Origin: Allorhizobium sonneratiae
Lineage (GTDB): Bacteria > Pseudomonadota > Alphaproteobacteria > Rhizobiales > Rhizobiaceae
Direction of reading: 5' to 3'
Length of the DNA: 64,000 nucleotides
Assembly: GCF_023700755.1 (NCBI RefSeq)
Contig: NZ_JAMKOJ010000010.1
Coordinates: 124,001 to 188,000, forward strand
Within the stretch, counting starts at the first letter, position 1; the number at the start of each line of letters is the position of its first letter. This document shows, in pieces, positions 29,329 through 40,145 of this stretch. The notes under the pieces were generated by a model. The model made no database searches, had not been told where the DNA came from, and saw nothing but the letters and a program-made list of their open reading frames with translations. Position numbers and translations under genes: made by a program.

Positions 29329-30672
29329 TCACTCGGCGACCAGCTCTTGCAGGGTGGACCGGAAACGCTCCACAATGGCTTTGCGCCCGAGATGACGACC
29401 ATCGGCAACCCGCTTCACCCCGGCCGTCCAGACGCAATCCACCCTGACGGCATCGGTGAACAGCCAATGATCGAGCCATTGATCATGGTTTTTCGTGAAG
29501 GCGGCATCGGCCTTCAGCGTCACGAGATCGGCATCCGCACCGGGCTGAAGGGTAGAACCCGCGCCAAGGGCCGCGTCACCACCTTGCAAGGCGGCATCGA
29601 AGAGCCGCCGCCCGGTTGAGTGTCCGGCATCGGCGATCACATTGCGGGCGCGCTCGTGGAGGCGCTGCGAATATTCCATCTGACGCAGTTCATGGGCAAC
29701 AGAAATGACAATATTGGAATCCGATCCGATGCCGAAACGCCCGCCTGCGGCGAGAAAAGGTGTTGCCGGAAAAATGCCGTCGCCCAGATTGGCCTCGGTG
29801 ATCGGGCAAAGCCCGGCAACCGCGCCTGTGGCCGCCATGGCTGCCGTTTCCTGCGGCGTCATATGGGTGGCATGGATCAGGCACCAGCGCTCATTGACCG
29901 GTGCATGATCCAGCAGCCATTCCACCGGGCGCTGACCGCTCCAGGCAAGGCAATCCTCCACCTCCTTCACCTGCTCGGCAATGTGCATATGCACCGGGCC
30001 GGTTGGGTAGAGAGCAAGCAGATGCCGCAATTCTTCCGGTGTCACGGCGCGCAGGCTGTGCAGTGCAAGACCGAGTTTCGCCCCCGGCAGACGTGCGACA
30101 AGATCACCGCTTGCCTCCATCAGGGCGGCAAAACCGTCAAGCGAATGGATGAACCGGCGCTGGCCCTCAACAGGCGCTTGACCACTGAAACCGGAATGGG
30201 CGTAAAATACCGGCAGCAGGGTGAGGTGAAGCCCGGTTTGTGCACTGGCGGCAACAATGCGTTCGGCCAGCTCGGCGCGGTTTGCGTAAGCGCTGCCATC
30301 CCTGTCATGATGCAGATAGTGAAATTCACCCACACGGGTAAAGCCCGCTTCGAGCATTTCCATATAGAGCTGGGCGGCGACGGCCTCGACCTGATCCGGG
30401 CGGATCGACAGGGCAAAGCGATACATCAGATTGCGCCAGCTCCAGAAACTGTCAGCCGAGGGGCCGCGCACTTCCGCAAGCCCGGCCATGGCGCGCTGAA
30501 AGGCATGGCTGTGCAGATTGCCCATGCCGGGCACAAGAATATCATGCCGTTCATCCCCCGGCGCGGGCGCAACGCCCTTTTCGATGGCAGCGATCTTTCC
30601 GGCCGCAAGCGTGAGGCGGACATTCTCAGCCCATCCATCCTGAAGCAGTGCTTTTTGCGCAAACAGATGCAC
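29329..30672 (-). CDS. hutF: Formimidoylglutamate deiminase
   Basis: 447-residue amidohydrolase converting N-formimino-L-glutamate to N-formylglutamate and ammonia. The metal site begins PGMGNLHSHAFQRAMAG (HxH), followed by HMHIAEQ, IHATHMT and IGSDSNI, all typical of HutF. The start is a GTG at 30672 (read as MHLFAQKALL) with AAGGAG 8 nt upstream; a long in-frame extension to 31407 overlaps hutI and is not credible. It is divergent from hutI and co-transcribed with hutC, so autoregulation via the operator in the gap is expected. Confidence 0.93.
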   Translation of the reverse strand: MHLFAQKALLQDGWAENVRLTLAAGKIAAIEKGVAPAPGDERHDILVPGMGNLHSHAFQRAMAGLAEVRGPSADSFWSWRNLMYRFALSIRPDQVEAVAAQLYMEMLEAGFTRVGEFHYLHHDRDGSAYANRAELAERIVAASAQTGLHLTLLPVFYAHSGFSGQAPVEGQRRFIHSLDGFAALMEASGDLVARLPGAKLGLALHSLRAVTPEELRHLLALYPTGPVHMHIAEQVKEVEDCLAWSGQRPVEWLLDHAPVNERWCLIHATHMTPQETAAMAATGAVAGLCPITEANLGDGIFPATPFLAAGGRFGIGSDSNIVISVAHELRQMEYSQRLHERARNVIADAGHSTGRRLFDAALQGGDAALGAGSTLQPGADADLVTLKADAAFTKNHDQWLDHWLFTDAVRVDCVWTAGVKRVADGRHLGRKAIVERFRSTLQELVAE

Positions 30673-30732
30673 GGTTTTCTCTCCTTGATCTGGCCTGCAG
30701 GCGGCTGAAAAAGCGCTTGCATCGGGTTTATT

Positions 30733-30744
30733 ATGTATATACAT
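30733..30744. promoter_or_regulatory. Putative HutC operator between hutF and hutI
   Basis: Perfect 12-bp palindrome ATGTATATACAT in the 99-bp divergent gap. It matches the TGTATATACA core known for HutC sites and is placed to control both hutFC and hutIHGUD. Confidence 0.75.
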
Positions 30745-30771
30745 GTTTTCCTCAAAGAAAAGGTGGAACCC

Positions 30772-32022
30772 ATGACGGACAACGAAAAAACCACTGTCGT
30801 TCTTCGTATGCCGACCATATTGCGCAATGCCCGCGTCGTAACCATGGATGCGCGGCGCGGCGGCATCGGCCTGATCGAAAAAGGCGCCATTGCCGTGGCC
30901 GTCGGCAAAATCATCTGGACTGGACCCGAAGCGGAGGTGCCTGCTGAATTCAACGGTGGCGCTGTCGTCGATCTGCAGGGGCGGCTGGTGACGCCGGGGC
31001 TGATCGACTGCCACACCCATCTCGTCTTCGGCGGCAATCGCGCCCGTGAATTCGAGATGCGGCTCGAGGGCGCGACCTATGAAGAGATCGCCCGCGCGGG
31101 CGGCGGCATCGTCTCCTCGGTCAAGGCCACCCGCGCCATGAGCGTTGCGCAACTGGTGGAGGCGGCCCTTCCCCGGCTTGACCACCTCTTGCGCGAAGGT
31201 GTTTCCACCGTCGAGATCAAATCCGGCTATGGGCTTGATATCGAAAGCGAGCTTGCCATGCTGCGTGCCGCGCGCGCCTTGCAGGATCAGCGTCCGGTGC
31301 GCGTCGCCACCTCCTATCTTGCCGCCCATGCCACGCCCGCCGCATATAAGGGCCGCAACGCTGCCTATCTCGACGAGGTGGTGCTGCCGGGGCTGAAGCA
31401 GGCCCATGCCGAAGGGCTGGTCGATGCGGTGGACGGGTTTTGCGAGGGCATTGCCTTCAGCCCGCAGGAGATCGCCCGCGTATTCGATCTGGCAAAATCA
31501 CTTGGCCTGCCGGTCAAGCTTCATGCCGAGCAATTGTCCAATCTGGGCGGGGCCAAGCTTGCCAGCGCCTATGGGGCGCTTTCGGCAGACCATCTGGAAT
31601 ATCTCGATGCCGAAGGCGCAGAGGCCATGGCGGCGGCAGGCACGGTTGCGGTGCTGTTGCCGGGAGCCTTTTATGCGCTCAATGAAAAGCAGAAGCCGCC
31701 GGTTGCCGCCTTACGCGCAGCAGGCGTACCGATTGCCATCGCCACCGATTGCAATCCCGGCACCTCGCCGCTCACCTCGCTGCTGCTGACGATGAACATG
31801 GCGGCGACGCTGTTTGGCCTGACGGTTGGCGAATGCCTTGCGGGCGTCACGCGGGAAGCCGCCCGTGCGCTTGGTCTACACGGTGAGCGCGGCATGATCG
31901 CATCGGGACAATCCGCCGATCTGGCCATCTGGGATGCCGAAAGCCCGGCGGAGCTTGTCTACCGGATAGGATACAACCCGCTTCATGCGCGGATTTTCAA
32001 GGGAGAGTGGGTCGCAAAATGA
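30772..32022 (+). CDS. hutI: Imidazolonepropionase
   Basis: 416-residue metal-dependent amidohydrolase that opens imidazolone propionate to N-formimino-glutamate, step three of histidine degradation. The metal motif is [20 protein letters not shown], with later [22 protein letters not shown] and [13 protein letters not shown] 30772 is preferred because AAGGTGG lies upstream; an earlier frame start at 30733 falls within the operator. Its stop overlaps hutH by 4 nt. Confidence 0.96.
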   Translation: MTDNEKTTVVLRMPTILRNARVVTMDARRGGIGLIEKGAIAVAVGKIIWTGPEAEVPAEFNGGAVVDLQGRLVTPGLIDCHTHLVFGGNRAREFEMRLEGATYEEIARAGGGIVSSVKATRAMSVAQLVEAALPRLDHLLREGVSTVEIKSGYGLDIESELAMLRAARALQDQRPVRVATSYLAAHATPAAYKGRNAAYLDEVVLPGLKQAHAEGLVDAVDGFCEGIAFSPQEIARVFDLAKSLGLPVKLHAEQLSNLGGAKLASAYGALSADHLEYLDAEGAEAMAAAGTVAVLLPGAFYALNEKQKPPVAALRAAGVPIAIATDCNPGTSPLTSLLLTMNMAATLFGLTVGECLAGVTREAARALGLHGERGMIASGQSADLAIWDAESPAELVYRIGYNPLHARIFKGEWVAK

Positions 32023-33554
32023 CGATTGTGCTGAAACCGGGCCATGTGACGCTCGCAGAGCTTGAAACCATGTATTGGACGGGGGAGCCTGCCCGGCTCG
32101 ATCCCGCCTTCCATCCGGGCATTGAGAAAGCCGCCGCCCGCATTGCCGCCATCGCCGCTGGAAACGAGCCGGTCTATGGCATCAATACCGGCTTCGGCAA
32201 GCTGGCCTCGATCCGCATCGATGCGGCGGATGTGGCGCGCTTGCAGCACAATCTCATCCTGTCGCATTGCTGCGGCGTCGGCGCGCCGCTTGATGAAAAC
32301 ATCGTCCGGCTGATCCTGTCTTTGAAGCTGATTTCGCTTGGCCGCGGGGCCTCCGGTGTCCGGCTGACGGTGGTCGCGCTGATCGAGGCGATGCTGGACA
32401 AGGGCGTCATTCCGGTGATCCCCGAAAAAGGCTCGGTCGGCGCCTCCGGCGATCTTGCCCCGCTTGCCCATATGGCGGCGGTGATGATGGGCCATGGCGA
32501 GGCCTTTTATAACGGTGAGCGCATGGACGGTGCGAAAGCACTCGAAGCCGCCGGGCTTTCGCCCGTCACCCTCGCCGCCAAGGAAGGGCTGGCGCTGATC
32601 AACGGCACCCAGACCTCGACGGCGCTGGCGCTGGCCGGTCTTTTCCGGGCCCATCGCGCCGCGCAAAGCGCCTTGGTCACCGGGGCCTTGTCCACCGATG
32701 CCGCCATGGGCTCTTCCGCCCCCTTCCATCCCGATATTCACCGGCTGCGCGGTCACAAGGGCCAGATCGATGCGGGCAATGCGCTGCGCCGCCTGCTCGA
32801 CGGCTCAGTGATCCGCAACAGCCATCTCGATGGCGACGAGCGGGTGCAGGACCCCTATTGCATCCGCTGCCAGCCGCAGGTGGATGGCGCCTGCCTCGAT
32901 CTTTTGCGCATGGCGGCCCGCACGCTGGAAATCGAGGCCAATGCGGTGACGGACAATCCGCTGGTTCTTTCCGATGACAGCGTGGTCTCCGGCGGCAATT
33001 TCCATGCAGAACCCGTGGCCTTTGCCGCCGACCAGATTGCCATTGCCATTGCGGAAATCGGCGCGATTGCCCAGCGCCGCATCGCGCTTCTGGTCGATCC
33101 CGCCCTGTCTTTCGGTCTTCCGGCCTTTCTGGCGAAAAAGCCGGGGCTCAATTCCGGCCTGATGATCGCCGAGGTCACGTCTGCGGCGCTGATGAGCGAA
33201 AACAAGCAGATGACCCATCCGGCCTCTGTGGATTCCACCCCCACCTCGGCCAATCAGGAAGACCATGTCTCCATGGCCTGCCATGGTGCGCGCCGCCTGC
33301 TGCCGATGACCGACAATCTGTTTTCGATCATCGGCATCGAAGCGCTGACCGCAGTGCAGGGCATTGAGTTTCGCGCACCGCTCACCACCAGCCCGGAACT
33401 GGCCAAAGCCATGGCCGCGGTGCGGGAGAGCGTGCCGACGCTGGAGGAGGACCGTTATATGGCGGGCGATCTTGCCGCAGCAGGCGCCTTGATTGCAAAC
33501 GGCGCGCTGATTGCCGCCATCACGCCCGGCATTCTGCCGGTTCTGGAGGGCTGA
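32019..33554 (+). CDS. hutH: Histidine ammonia-lyase
   Basis: 511-residue lyase converting L-histidine to urocanate and ammonia. The MIO prosthetic group forms from Ala142-Ser143-Gly144 in [15 protein letters not shown]; catalytic Tyr53 lies in YGINTGFG. Other family marks are [13 protein letters not shown] and [13 protein letters not shown] 32019 overlaps the hutI stop (ATGA), so the two are translationally coupled. All catalytic features are intact, in contrast to the paralogue at 37870-39360. Confidence 0.97.
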   Translation: MTIVLKPGHVTLAELETMYWTGEPARLDPAFHPGIEKAAARIAAIAAGNEPVYGINTGFGKLASIRIDAADVARLQHNLILSHCCGVGAPLDENIVRLILSLKLISLGRGASGVRLTVVALIEAMLDKGVIPVIPEKGSVGASGDLAPLAHMAAVMMGHGEAFYNGERMDGAKALEAAGLSPVTLAAKEGLALINGTQTSTALALAGLFRAHRAAQSALVTGALSTDAAMGSSAPFHPDIHRLRGHKGQIDAGNALRRLLDGSVIRNSHLDGDERVQDPYCIRCQPQVDGACLDLLRMAARTLEIEANAVTDNPLVLSDDSVVSGGNFHAEPVAFAADQIAIAIAEIGAIAQRRIALLVDPALSFGLPAFLAKKPGLNSGLMIAEVTSAALMSENKQMTHPASVDSTPTSANQEDHVSMACHGARRLLPMTDNLFSIIGIEALTAVQGIEFRAPLTTSPELAKAMAAVRESVPTLEEDRYMAGDLAAAGALIANGALIAAITPGILPVLEG

Positions 33555-33555
33555 T

Positions 33556-34362
33556 ATGACTGTTTTCGAGATCACGCGCGGCGCATCGCCGGTCATTCTC
33601 GGTCTGCCGCATACCGGCACGGACGTGCCGCCGGAGATCTGGCAGCGCCTGAACGACAATGGCAAGATGCTGGCCGATACCGACTGGCATATTCATAAGC
33701 TTTATGACGGGCTGCTCCAAGACGTCACCACGGTGCGCGCCACCTTTCACCGCTATTGCATCGATGCCAATCGCGACCCGGAAGGGGTGAGCCTTTACCC
33801 CGGCCAGAACACCACCGGGCTGGTGCCACTGACCGATTTCGACGGATTGCCGATCTGGAATGTCGGCGAGGAGCCGAACGAGGCCGATATCAACGCCCGG
33901 CTTGCCGCCTTTCATGCCCCCTATCATGCCGCCCTTGCCGGAGAAATCGAACGGGTGAAGGCAATCCATGGCGTCGCCATTCTCTATGATTGCCATTCGA
34001 TCCGCGCCCATATTCCGTTTCTGTTCGAGGGACGCCTGCCGGATTTCAACATTGGCACCGATAGCGGCCGCAGTTGCGCCCCGGCCATCGAACAGGCCGC
34101 TGTCAAAGGCGCCGAGGCGGCTGAGGGCTATAGCGCCGTGCTCAATGGCCGTTTCAAGGGCGGCTGGACCACGCGCCATTACGGCAGGCCGGAAACGGGC
34201 GTTCATGCCATCCAGATGGAGCTGGCGCAGGCCACCCATCTGGTCAGCGAGGCGCTGCCCTTTGCCTATGACACGGAGAAGGCCGAACGGCTTCGCCATC
34301 ATCTCAAGGACATTCTCGAGCGCATCGAAGCGATCGCGCCCAGCCTGAAACAGACATCATAA
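33556..34362 (+). CDS. hutG: N-formylglutamate deformylase
   Basis: 268-residue N-formylglutamate amidohydrolase releasing glutamate and formate, the last step of the five-step pathway that uses HutF. Family blocks are [34 protein letters not shown] and [12 protein letters not shown]. Start ATG 33556 sits 1 nt after the hutH stop; the longer frame (33511) lies inside hutH. The combination with hutF shows that the deiminase/deformylase branch, not the formamide branch, is used. Confidence 0.93.
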   Translation: MTVFEITRGASPVILGLPHTGTDVPPEIWQRLNDNGKMLADTDWHIHKLYDGLLQDVTTVRATFHRYCIDANRDPEGVSLYPGQNTTGLVPLTDFDGLPIWNVGEEPNEADINARLAAFHAPYHAALAGEIERVKAIHGVAILYDCHSIRAHIPFLFEGRLPDFNIGTDSGRSCAPAIEQAAVKGAEAAEGYSAVLNGRFKGGWTTRHYGRPETGVHAIQMELAQATHLVSEALPFAYDTEKAERLRHHLKDILERIEAIAPSLKQTS

Positions 34363-34372
34363 GGGAACCGCC

Positions 34373-36046
34373 ATGACCAATCCGCGCCATAATATCCGCG
34401 ACATTCGCGCACCCCGGGGATCGGAGCTTACTGCACGAAGCTGGATGACCGAAGCGCCGCTGCGCATGCTGATGAACAATCTCGACCCGGATGTGGCGGA
34501 AAACCCGCATGAACTGGTGGTCTATGGCGGCATTGGCCGGGCGGCCCGCACCTGGGCGGATTTTGACCGCATCGTCGCCAGCCTCAAGGATTTGCGCGAA
34601 GACGAAACGCTTCTGGTGCAATCCGGCAAGCCGGTCGGCATTTTCAAAACCCATAGCCACGCGCCACGGGTGCTGATTGCCAATTCCAATCTCGTGCCGC
34701 ATTGGGCCAACTGGGATCATTTCAACGAGCTGGATAAAAAGGGTCTGGCCATGTATGGCCAGATGACCGCCGGTTCGTGGATCTATATCGGCAGTCAGGG
34801 CATTGTGCAGGGCACGTATGAAACCTTTGTCGAGGCGGGCCGCCAGCATTATAACGGCAGTCTCAAGGGCAAATGGATCCTGACCGGCGGGCTTGGCGGC
34901 ATGGGTGGCGCACAACCGCTGGCCGCCGTGATGGCAGGCGCCTCCTGCCTTGCCATTGAATGCAATCCCGACAGCATCGATTTTCGCCTGCGCACCCGCT
35001 ATCTCGATGAAAAGGCCGAAACGCTGGACGAGGCTATGGCGATGATCGACCGCTGGACCAAAGCGGGCGAGGCAAAATCCGTCGGTCTTCTCGGTAATTG
35101 CGCCGAACTGCTGCCGGAAATGGTGCGCCGTGGCATCCGCCCGGATATCGTCACCGACCAGACCTCGGCCCATGACCCGATCAACGGCTATCTGCCGAAG
35201 GGCTGGACCATGGCGGAATGGCGGGCAAAGCGCGAAAGCGACCCGAAGGCGGTGGAAGCTGCCGCCCGCGCCGCCATGCGCGAGCATGTCGAGGCCATGC
35301 TGGCCTTCTGGGATGCCGGTGTGCCGACGCTGGATTACGGCAACAATATCCGTCAGGTCGCCAAGGATGAGGGGCTTGCCCGCGCCTTCGACTTTCCCGG
35401 CTTCGTGCCCGCCTATATCCGCCCGCTGTTTTGCCGGGGCATCGGCCCGTTCCGTTGGGCCGCCCTTTCCGGCGACCCGGAGGATATCTACAAGACCGAC
35501 GCCAAAGTGAAGGAGCTTTTGCCCGACAACACCCATCTGCACACCTGGCTTGACATGGCGCGTGAACGCATTGCCTTTCAGGGCCTGCCCGCCCGCATCT
35601 GCTGGGTGGGGCTGGGTGACCGCCATCGCCTTGGCCTTGCCTTCAACGAAATGGTCCGGAATGGCGAGCTGAAAGCGCCGGTCGTTATTGGCCGCGACCA
35701 TCTCGACAGCGGCTCGGTCGCCTCGCCCAACCGCGAGACGGAAGCGATGAAGGACGGTTCGGACGCCGTCTCCGACTGGCCGCTGCTCAATGCGCTGCTC
35801 AACACCGCCTCCGGCGCGACCTGGGTGTCGCTGCATCACGGCGGCGGCGTCGGCATGGGCTTTTCCCAGCATTCCGGCATGGTCATCTGCTGCGACGGCT
35901 CTGACGATGCCGCGGAACGGATTGGCCGGGTGCTGTGGAACGATCCGGCCACCGGCGTCATGCGCCATGCCGATGCGGGCTATGATATCGCGCTCGATTG
36001 CGCCCGCGAACATGGCTTGCGGCTGCCGGGCATTCTCGGCAACTGA
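34373..36046 (+). CDS. hutU: Urocanate hydratase
   Basis: 557-residue NAD-dependent urocanase converting urocanate to imidazolone propionate. The N-terminal [11 protein letters not shown]-like start ([19 protein letters not shown]) is typical, the NAD-binding region is [19 protein letters not shown], and the conserved Cys lies in [16 protein letters not shown]. The length is standard. Fourth gene in the hutIHGUD operon, 10 nt after hutG. Confidence 0.97.
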   Translation: MTNPRHNIRDIRAPRGSELTARSWMTEAPLRMLMNNLDPDVAENPHELVVYGGIGRAARTWADFDRIVASLKDLREDETLLVQSGKPVGIFKTHSHAPRVLIANSNLVPHWANWDHFNELDKKGLAMYGQMTAGSWIYIGSQGIVQGTYETFVEAGRQHYNGSLKGKWILTGGLGGMGGAQPLAAVMAGASCLAIECNPDSIDFRLRTRYLDEKAETLDEAMAMIDRWTKAGEAKSVGLLGNCAELLPEMVRRGIRPDIVTDQTSAHDPINGYLPKGWTMAEWRAKRESDPKAVEAAARAAMREHVEAMLAFWDAGVPTLDYGNNIRQVAKDEGLARAFDFPGFVPAYIRPLFCRGIGPFRWAALSGDPEDIYKTDAKVKELLPDNTHLHTWLDMARERIAFQGLPARICWVGLGDRHRLGLAFNEMVRNGELKAPVVIGRDHLDSGSVASPNRETEAMKDGSDAVSDWPLLNALLNTASGATWVSLHHGGGVGMGFSQHSGMVICCDGSDDAAERIGRVLWNDPATGVMRHADAGYDIALDCAREHGLRLPGILGN

Positions 36047-36060
36047 TCCGGTCACCGGCG

Positions 36061-36663
36061 ATGTCGATAACTCTATTGCGCCCGCAAGACTATCGCTCCA
36101 TGCCGTGGAAAAACGGCATGGGCGTCACCATTGAAATTGCGGTTTTCCCGGAAGGGGCCGCACTCGATGCGTTTGACTGGCGCATCAGCATGGCAAGTGT
36201 GGTCGAGGACGGGGCCTTCTCCTGCTTTACCGGCATCGACCGCACGCTTTCCATTCTCGACGGTGCCGGGCTGGAGCTTGCCGTCGCGGGCGAAGCGTCG
36301 GTTCAACTCACCCGGACAACCAAGCCGCATCGCTTTCCCGCCGACAGTCCGACCCATGCCAGACTGCTGGACGGCCCGGTCACGGATTTCAACGTGATGA
36401 CCCGGCGTGGGGCCTGCGACCACCATGTGGAGGTGCTTGAGACAGGTCATCATTCCCTCATGATGGCGCAGGCAGACACAATTCTTGCCTATTGCTTCAG
36501 GGGTGAGGCCACAATCGGCTGGAATGGCACCGAAGACGCCCTCGCCATGGGTGAGACCGCCCGGATCGAGGCTGAGACCAACGGCCCACTTTCCCTCACG
36601 GTGTCTGATGGGGGCAAGCTGTTCGTCACCTGTCTTTCGATTTCTTGTTTTCGTTTATCTTGA
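36061..36663 (+). CDS. hutD: HutD family protein
   Basis: 200-residue cupin-fold HutD. The family motif is YRSMPWKNGMGVTIEIAVFP and the inner block is FDWRISMASVVEDGAFS. In pseudomonads HutD limits hut expression, probably by sensing urocanate or formylglutamate; that role is from family knowledge. ATG 36061 is preferred over the frame start at 35998, which lies within hutU. Last gene of the operon; it converges with the flavoprotein gene 24 bp later. Confidence 0.88.
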   Translation: MSITLLRPQDYRSMPWKNGMGVTIEIAVFPEGAALDAFDWRISMASVVEDGAFSCFTGIDRTLSILDGAGLELAVAGEASVQLTRTTKPHRFPADSPTHARLLDGPVTDFNVMTRRGACDHHVEVLETGHHSLMMAQADTILAYCFRGEATIGWNGTEDALAMGETARIEAETNGPLSLTVSDGGKLFVTCLSISCFRLS

Positions 36664-36687
36664 TCTGGAAAACCGGGTACCCTTTTC

Positions 36688-37845
36688 TCAGACCAGGTTT
36701 TCAGCGCCCTGCACCCTCTTTTGCAAAGCGTCAAAAGAAAAGGCGTCGATCGGCAGGGAGGTTTCCCCCTTGACGGCGAGATCGGCCAGAATTTCGCCGA
36801 TGACGCTGGCGAATTTGAAGCCATGGCCTGAACAGGGCGAGGCGACAATGATGCGTTTTTCTGACGGCAGATGGTCGAGCAGAAAATTCTCATCCGGCAG
36901 CATGGTATAGCGGCAGGTTATGGCATTGACCCTCTGGCCTGCGGCCGAAGGTATGTGGCGGGAGATAAAATCGTCGAGCAGGTCAGTGTCGCGCCGATTG
37001 ACGGGCGGATTGGCGGCATTCGGATCGAGCGGTTCATAGAAATGAGCATGACGGCCAAGCTTGATGCCATCCTTGACAAAGGCGGGAAAGCCGAAATAGG
37101 AGCCGTCTTCCTGATCGTAGAGGAAAGCGGGCATGTCTTGCGGTCCGGCTTTGATAGCCGCGCCCGGCCTGTACCAGGCCACCACCTGACGGATCGGATT
37201 GGCATGCGCAGCCAGTTCCGGCACAAGTTCGCCAATCCATGGGCCCGTGGCGACGATGACGTTGCGGGCACGGCAACGATTTTCGCCAAAGGCAAGGCTT
37301 ACACCGGCATCATCTGCTGCGATGGCCGTAACCTTTTCACCGAAGTGCATGATCGCGCCATGCTGTGCGGCCAGCTTCAAATAGCCCATGATCGCCAGCT
37401 CCGGTCGCAAAAATCCGCCTTCCGGGTCAAAAATCGCCACATCCTCGGCATCAACGGAAAATTGCGGATAGCGACGAGCCAGCATCCGGCTGTCCAGTTC
37501 CTCATAGGCAAGGCCGTGCATCTGGCAGGATGCTCTGGAGCCGGTAACGATTGCGCTTGTCGGCGCGCCGATTTGCAGCACGCCGGATATCGTCAGGATC
37601 TCTGTGCGAAGCTGCGCCTCCAGCAGATGCCAGTTTTCATAGGCCCGCAGCAAGAGCGGCACATAGGAGGGGTCTTCGAAATAGCCAAGCCGGATCAGAC
37701 GGCTATCGCCATGGGAGGAGCTCAGCGCATGGGCCGGATATGCCGCCTCGATGCCGATAACCTTCACACCTCTTTGGGCCAGAAAGGCAAGTGCGGCACT
37801 GCCCATGGCGCCAAGGCCGACGACAGCAACATCAAAATACTGCAC
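36688..37845 (-). CDS. FAD-dependent amine oxidase, sarcosine oxidase/SolA-like
   Basis: 385-residue flavoprotein of the monomeric sarcosine/N-methyl amino acid oxidase group. The dinucleotide motif is VVGLGAMGSAALAFLAQRG, followed by SSSHGDSRLIRLGYF and the segment SPCSGHGFKF, whose Cys is the covalent FAD attachment site in this family. The start is probably GTG 37845 because AAGGAG sits 6 nt upstream; ATG 37851 directly abuts that site. It lies 24 nt downstream of the hutH-like gene in the importer operon, so a histidine-derived or N-methylated amino acid is a plausible substrate (inference). Confidence 0.85.
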   Translation of the reverse strand: MQYFDVAVVGLGAMGSAALAFLAQRGVKVIGIEAAYPAHALSSSHGDSRLIRLGYFEDPSYVPLLLRAYENWHLLEAQLRTEILTISGVLQIGAPTSAIVTGSRASCQMHGLAYEELDSRMLARRYPQFSVDAEDVAIFDPEGGFLRPELAIMGYLKLAAQHGAIMHFGEKVTAIAADDAGVSLAFGENRCRARNVIVATGPWIGELVPELAAHANPIRQVVAWYRPGAAIKAGPQDMPAFLYDQEDGSYFGFPAFVKDGIKLGRHAHFYEPLDPNAANPPVNRRDTDLLDDFISRHIPSAAGQRVNAITCRYTMLPDENFLLDHLPSEKRIIVASPCSGHGFKFASVIGEILADLAVKGETSLPIDAFSFDALQKRVQGAENLV

Positions 37846-37869
37846 TTTCATCTCCTTAAATCCGATCGA

Positions 37870-39360
37870 TCAAAATCCCGGCGGATCGCTGTTCCGGACC
37901 ATGTGCCGAAGCCTTTCGATATCCGCCCCCAGTGGGCGATCGTCGAGATATGGGCCGATATTCTGACGCACGGCCATGAAAATCGCATTTGTGCCAGCAG
38001 CACGCGGCGCTTTCTCCCTGATCAGATCATGCGCCTGTGCGGCCGCCATCAGTTCAATGGCAAGGATGTAATCCAGATTGGCAATCATGGCGTTCAGCTT
38101 ATTCACCGCCGCCACCGGATGGGCGAGAAAATCCTCCTGAAGGGCGGATGTAATACCGCCATCGGTGGAGGCGGGTGCGGCCAGACGGCGGTTTTCATTG
38201 CTCAGCGCCGTTGCCGTATATTGCGCAATCATGAAGCCGGAATTTTCTCCGGCATCGGCGGCCAGAAAGGCCGGAAGCCCGCTGACGAGGGGATTGACCA
38301 GCCGGTCTGTGCGCCGCTCGCTCATCATGGCGATCTGAGCAAGCGTCAGTGCAAGCCCATCCGCCGCCTGGCCAAGGGCAGGAGAAACAGCATGGGCTTC
38401 GGACCAGACAAGCGGCTCTTCCGGCGTACCGGAAATGGCGGGATTGTCGGTGACGGAGGCAAGTTCCCGATCCACGGCATCGCTGGCAAAATCAACCATG
38501 TCGCGCGCCGCGCCATGGGCATGCGGCACTGCGCGCAGGCTGAGTGCATCCTGCGTGCGCCGCCCCTCGGCTGCTGCAATGAGGCCGCTGCCATCGAGAC
38601 GGGCGCGCAAGGAAAGCCCAACCCTCTCAAGGCCCCTGGATTGTCGCAGCGCCAGAACCTCTGCGCTATAGGCCAGCATCTGGCAGCCACTTGCCTCCAT
38701 CGTCAGGGCCGCGATGGCGTCAGCCCAGTCCAGCAGACGATTTGCCCTGAACAGGGCAAGGCTCATCAGTCCGGTCGAACAGGCCGTGCCATTGACAAGG
38801 CTCAAACCTTCCTTTGCCTGAAGTGTGAGCGGCTCCAGTCCGATCATCTTCAGCGCGTCAAGACCGGTATGTATGGAGCCGCGGATCTCAGCCTGCCCTT
38901 CGCCGATCAGCACCAGCGCGATATGGGCATTATGGGTAAGATAGCCCGCCGACCCTTGAGACGGAACACAAGGGATGCAATCGGCTGATAACAAAGCCAG
39001 CAGGTATTTGACGATGTCTTGCCGCACACCGGAATAACCATGGGCGAAATTTGCGATTTGCGCGGCGATGATGGCGCGCACTTCAGCCCTGCCCAACAGC
39101 GGTCCCACGCCGCAAGCGTGACTGAGCACGATCTTACGGGAAAGCCGGCTTTGGCTTTCCCGATTGACGACCGTGTCGCTAAGCGCCCCGACACCGGTAT
39201 TGACCCCATAGGCGCGGATACCCTTTTCGACAATCGCCGCAACAATGGCGCTTGCCCCGTCGATCCGCTTCCAGGCGGCAGGGGAAAGACCGAGCGGAGC
39301 GCCCGCAGCAATTGCGGCCACATCATGCCATGAAAGCCTGTCGTCCAGCAGAATGGTCAC
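37870..39360 (-). CDS. HutH-like aromatic amino acid lyase paralogue with altered MIO motif
   Basis: 496-residue member of the histidine/phenylalanine ammonia-lyase fold. The Tyr loop is kept (AYGVNTGVG, Tyr51), as are NGTACSTGLMSLALF and VTDNPAISG. However, the MIO-forming Ala-Ser-Gly is replaced: the segment reads CVPSQGSAGYLTHNAH, with Ser137-Ala138-Gly139 at the aligned position. Without the central Ser the classical prosthetic group should not form, so the reaction may differ from deamination. GTG start at 39360, 3 nt after the ATPase stop. It belongs to the polar amino-acid importer operon. Confidence 0.85.
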   Translation of the reverse strand: MTILLDDRLSWHDVAAIAAGAPLGLSPAAWKRIDGASAIVAAIVEKGIRAYGVNTGVGALSDTVVNRESQSRLSRKIVLSHACGVGPLLGRAEVRAIIAAQIANFAHGYSGVRQDIVKYLLALLSADCIPCVPSQGSAGYLTHNAHIALVLIGEGQAEIRGSIHTGLDALKMIGLEPLTLQAKEGLSLVNGTACSTGLMSLALFRANRLLDWADAIAALTMEASGCQMLAYSAEVLALRQSRGLERVGLSLRARLDGSGLIAAAEGRRTQDALSLRAVPHAHGAARDMVDFASDAVDRELASVTDNPAISGTPEEPLVWSEAHAVSPALGQAADGLALTLAQIAMMSERRTDRLVNPLVSGLPAFLAADAGENSGFMIAQYTATALSNENRRLAAPASTDGGITSALQEDFLAHPVAAVNKLNAMIANLDYILAIELMAAAQAHDLIREKAPRAAGTNAIFMAVRQNIGPYLDDRPLGADIERLRHMVRNSDPPGF

Positions 39361-39363
39361 GGT

Positions 39364-40134
39364 TTAATGTCCGAAATTGCCGATGAACTGTCGGAAGGCC
39401 GCCGATGCACCTTCGCCGAACATGTCATCGGGCGTACCGGCGCTTTCGATGAGCCCCTCCTTCATGAACACGACCCGGTTGGAAACATTGCGGGCAAAGC
39501 TCATTTCATGGGTGACGACCAGCATGGTCATGCCCTCTTCGGCCAGCGCCCGCATCACGCGCAGCACCTCGCCCACCAGTTCGGGATCGAGCGCCGAGGT
39601 CGGCTCGTCGAACAGCATGACCTTCGGCTTCATTGCCAGGGCACGGGCAATGGCGGCGCGCTGCTGCTGCCCCCCGGACAGATGGGCCGGATAGGCATGA
39701 CGCTTGTCGGCAATGCCGACCTTTTCCAGCAATGCCTCAGCCTCGGCGATACAGTCGGCTCTCGGGCGCTTCAGCACATGCACCGGCCCTTCGATGACAT
39801 TTTGCAGGATGGTCATATGGGACCAGAGATTGAAGGACTGGAACACCATGCCGAGTTCCGAACGGATGCGGTCCACCTGTTTCTGGCTTTCGACCCGGGT
39901 TTTTCCCGCCTTGTGATGCCAGCGCAGTTGTTCACCATCCACCCAGATCTCGCCCTCATTGGCAATCTCCAGAAGATTGATACAGCGTAGAAAAGTGGAT
40001 TTGCCCGAACCGGATGCACCCAGCAGTGAAATGACATCACCCTGATGCGCATCGAGCGATATGCCTTTCAGGACTTCATGTGTCCCGAATTTTTTTCGGA
40101 TGTTGCGGACAGACAAGGGGAGCGCATCGGACAT
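39364..40134 (-). CDS. Polar amino acid ABC transporter ATP-binding protein (HisP-like)
   Basis: 256-residue ATPase of the polar amino-acid uptake class. Walker A is [14 protein letters not shown]-loop [13 protein letters not shown], signature [15 protein letters not shown], Walker [15 protein letters not shown] and switch [11 protein letters not shown], all typical of HisP/GlnQ. It energises import with two permeases and the receptor upstream. Linkage to a hutH-like gene and a hutC-like regulator suggests histidine or a histidine derivative as ligand (inference). Confidence 0.92.
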   Translation of the reverse strand: MSDALPLSVRNIRKKFGTHEVLKGISLDAHQGDVISLLGASGSGKSTFLRCINLLEIANEGEIWVDGEQLRWHHKAGKTRVESQKQVDRIRSELGMVFQSFNLWSHMTILQNVIEGPVHVLKRPRADCIAEAEALLEKVGIADKRHAYPAHLSGGQQQRAAIARALAMKPKVMLFDEPTSALDPELVGEVLRVMRALAEEGMTMLVVTHEMSFARNVSNRVVFMKEGLIESAGTPDDMFGEGASAAFRQFIGNFGH

Positions 40135-40145
40135 GAGGTTTCCGT

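Noticed and set aside
29329-31407. hutF starting at 31407 (692 residues)
   Set aside because: The extension lies antisense to hutI; GTG 30672 has a good ribosome-binding site and the family N-terminus.
34304-36055. 583-codon minus-strand frame over hutU
   Set aside because: Shadow of hutU, which has clear urocanase motifs.
36871-38988. 705-codon plus-strand frame across the flavoprotein and HutH-like genes
   Set aside because: Antisense shadow spanning two real genes on the minus strand; Arg/His-rich, no family resemblance.
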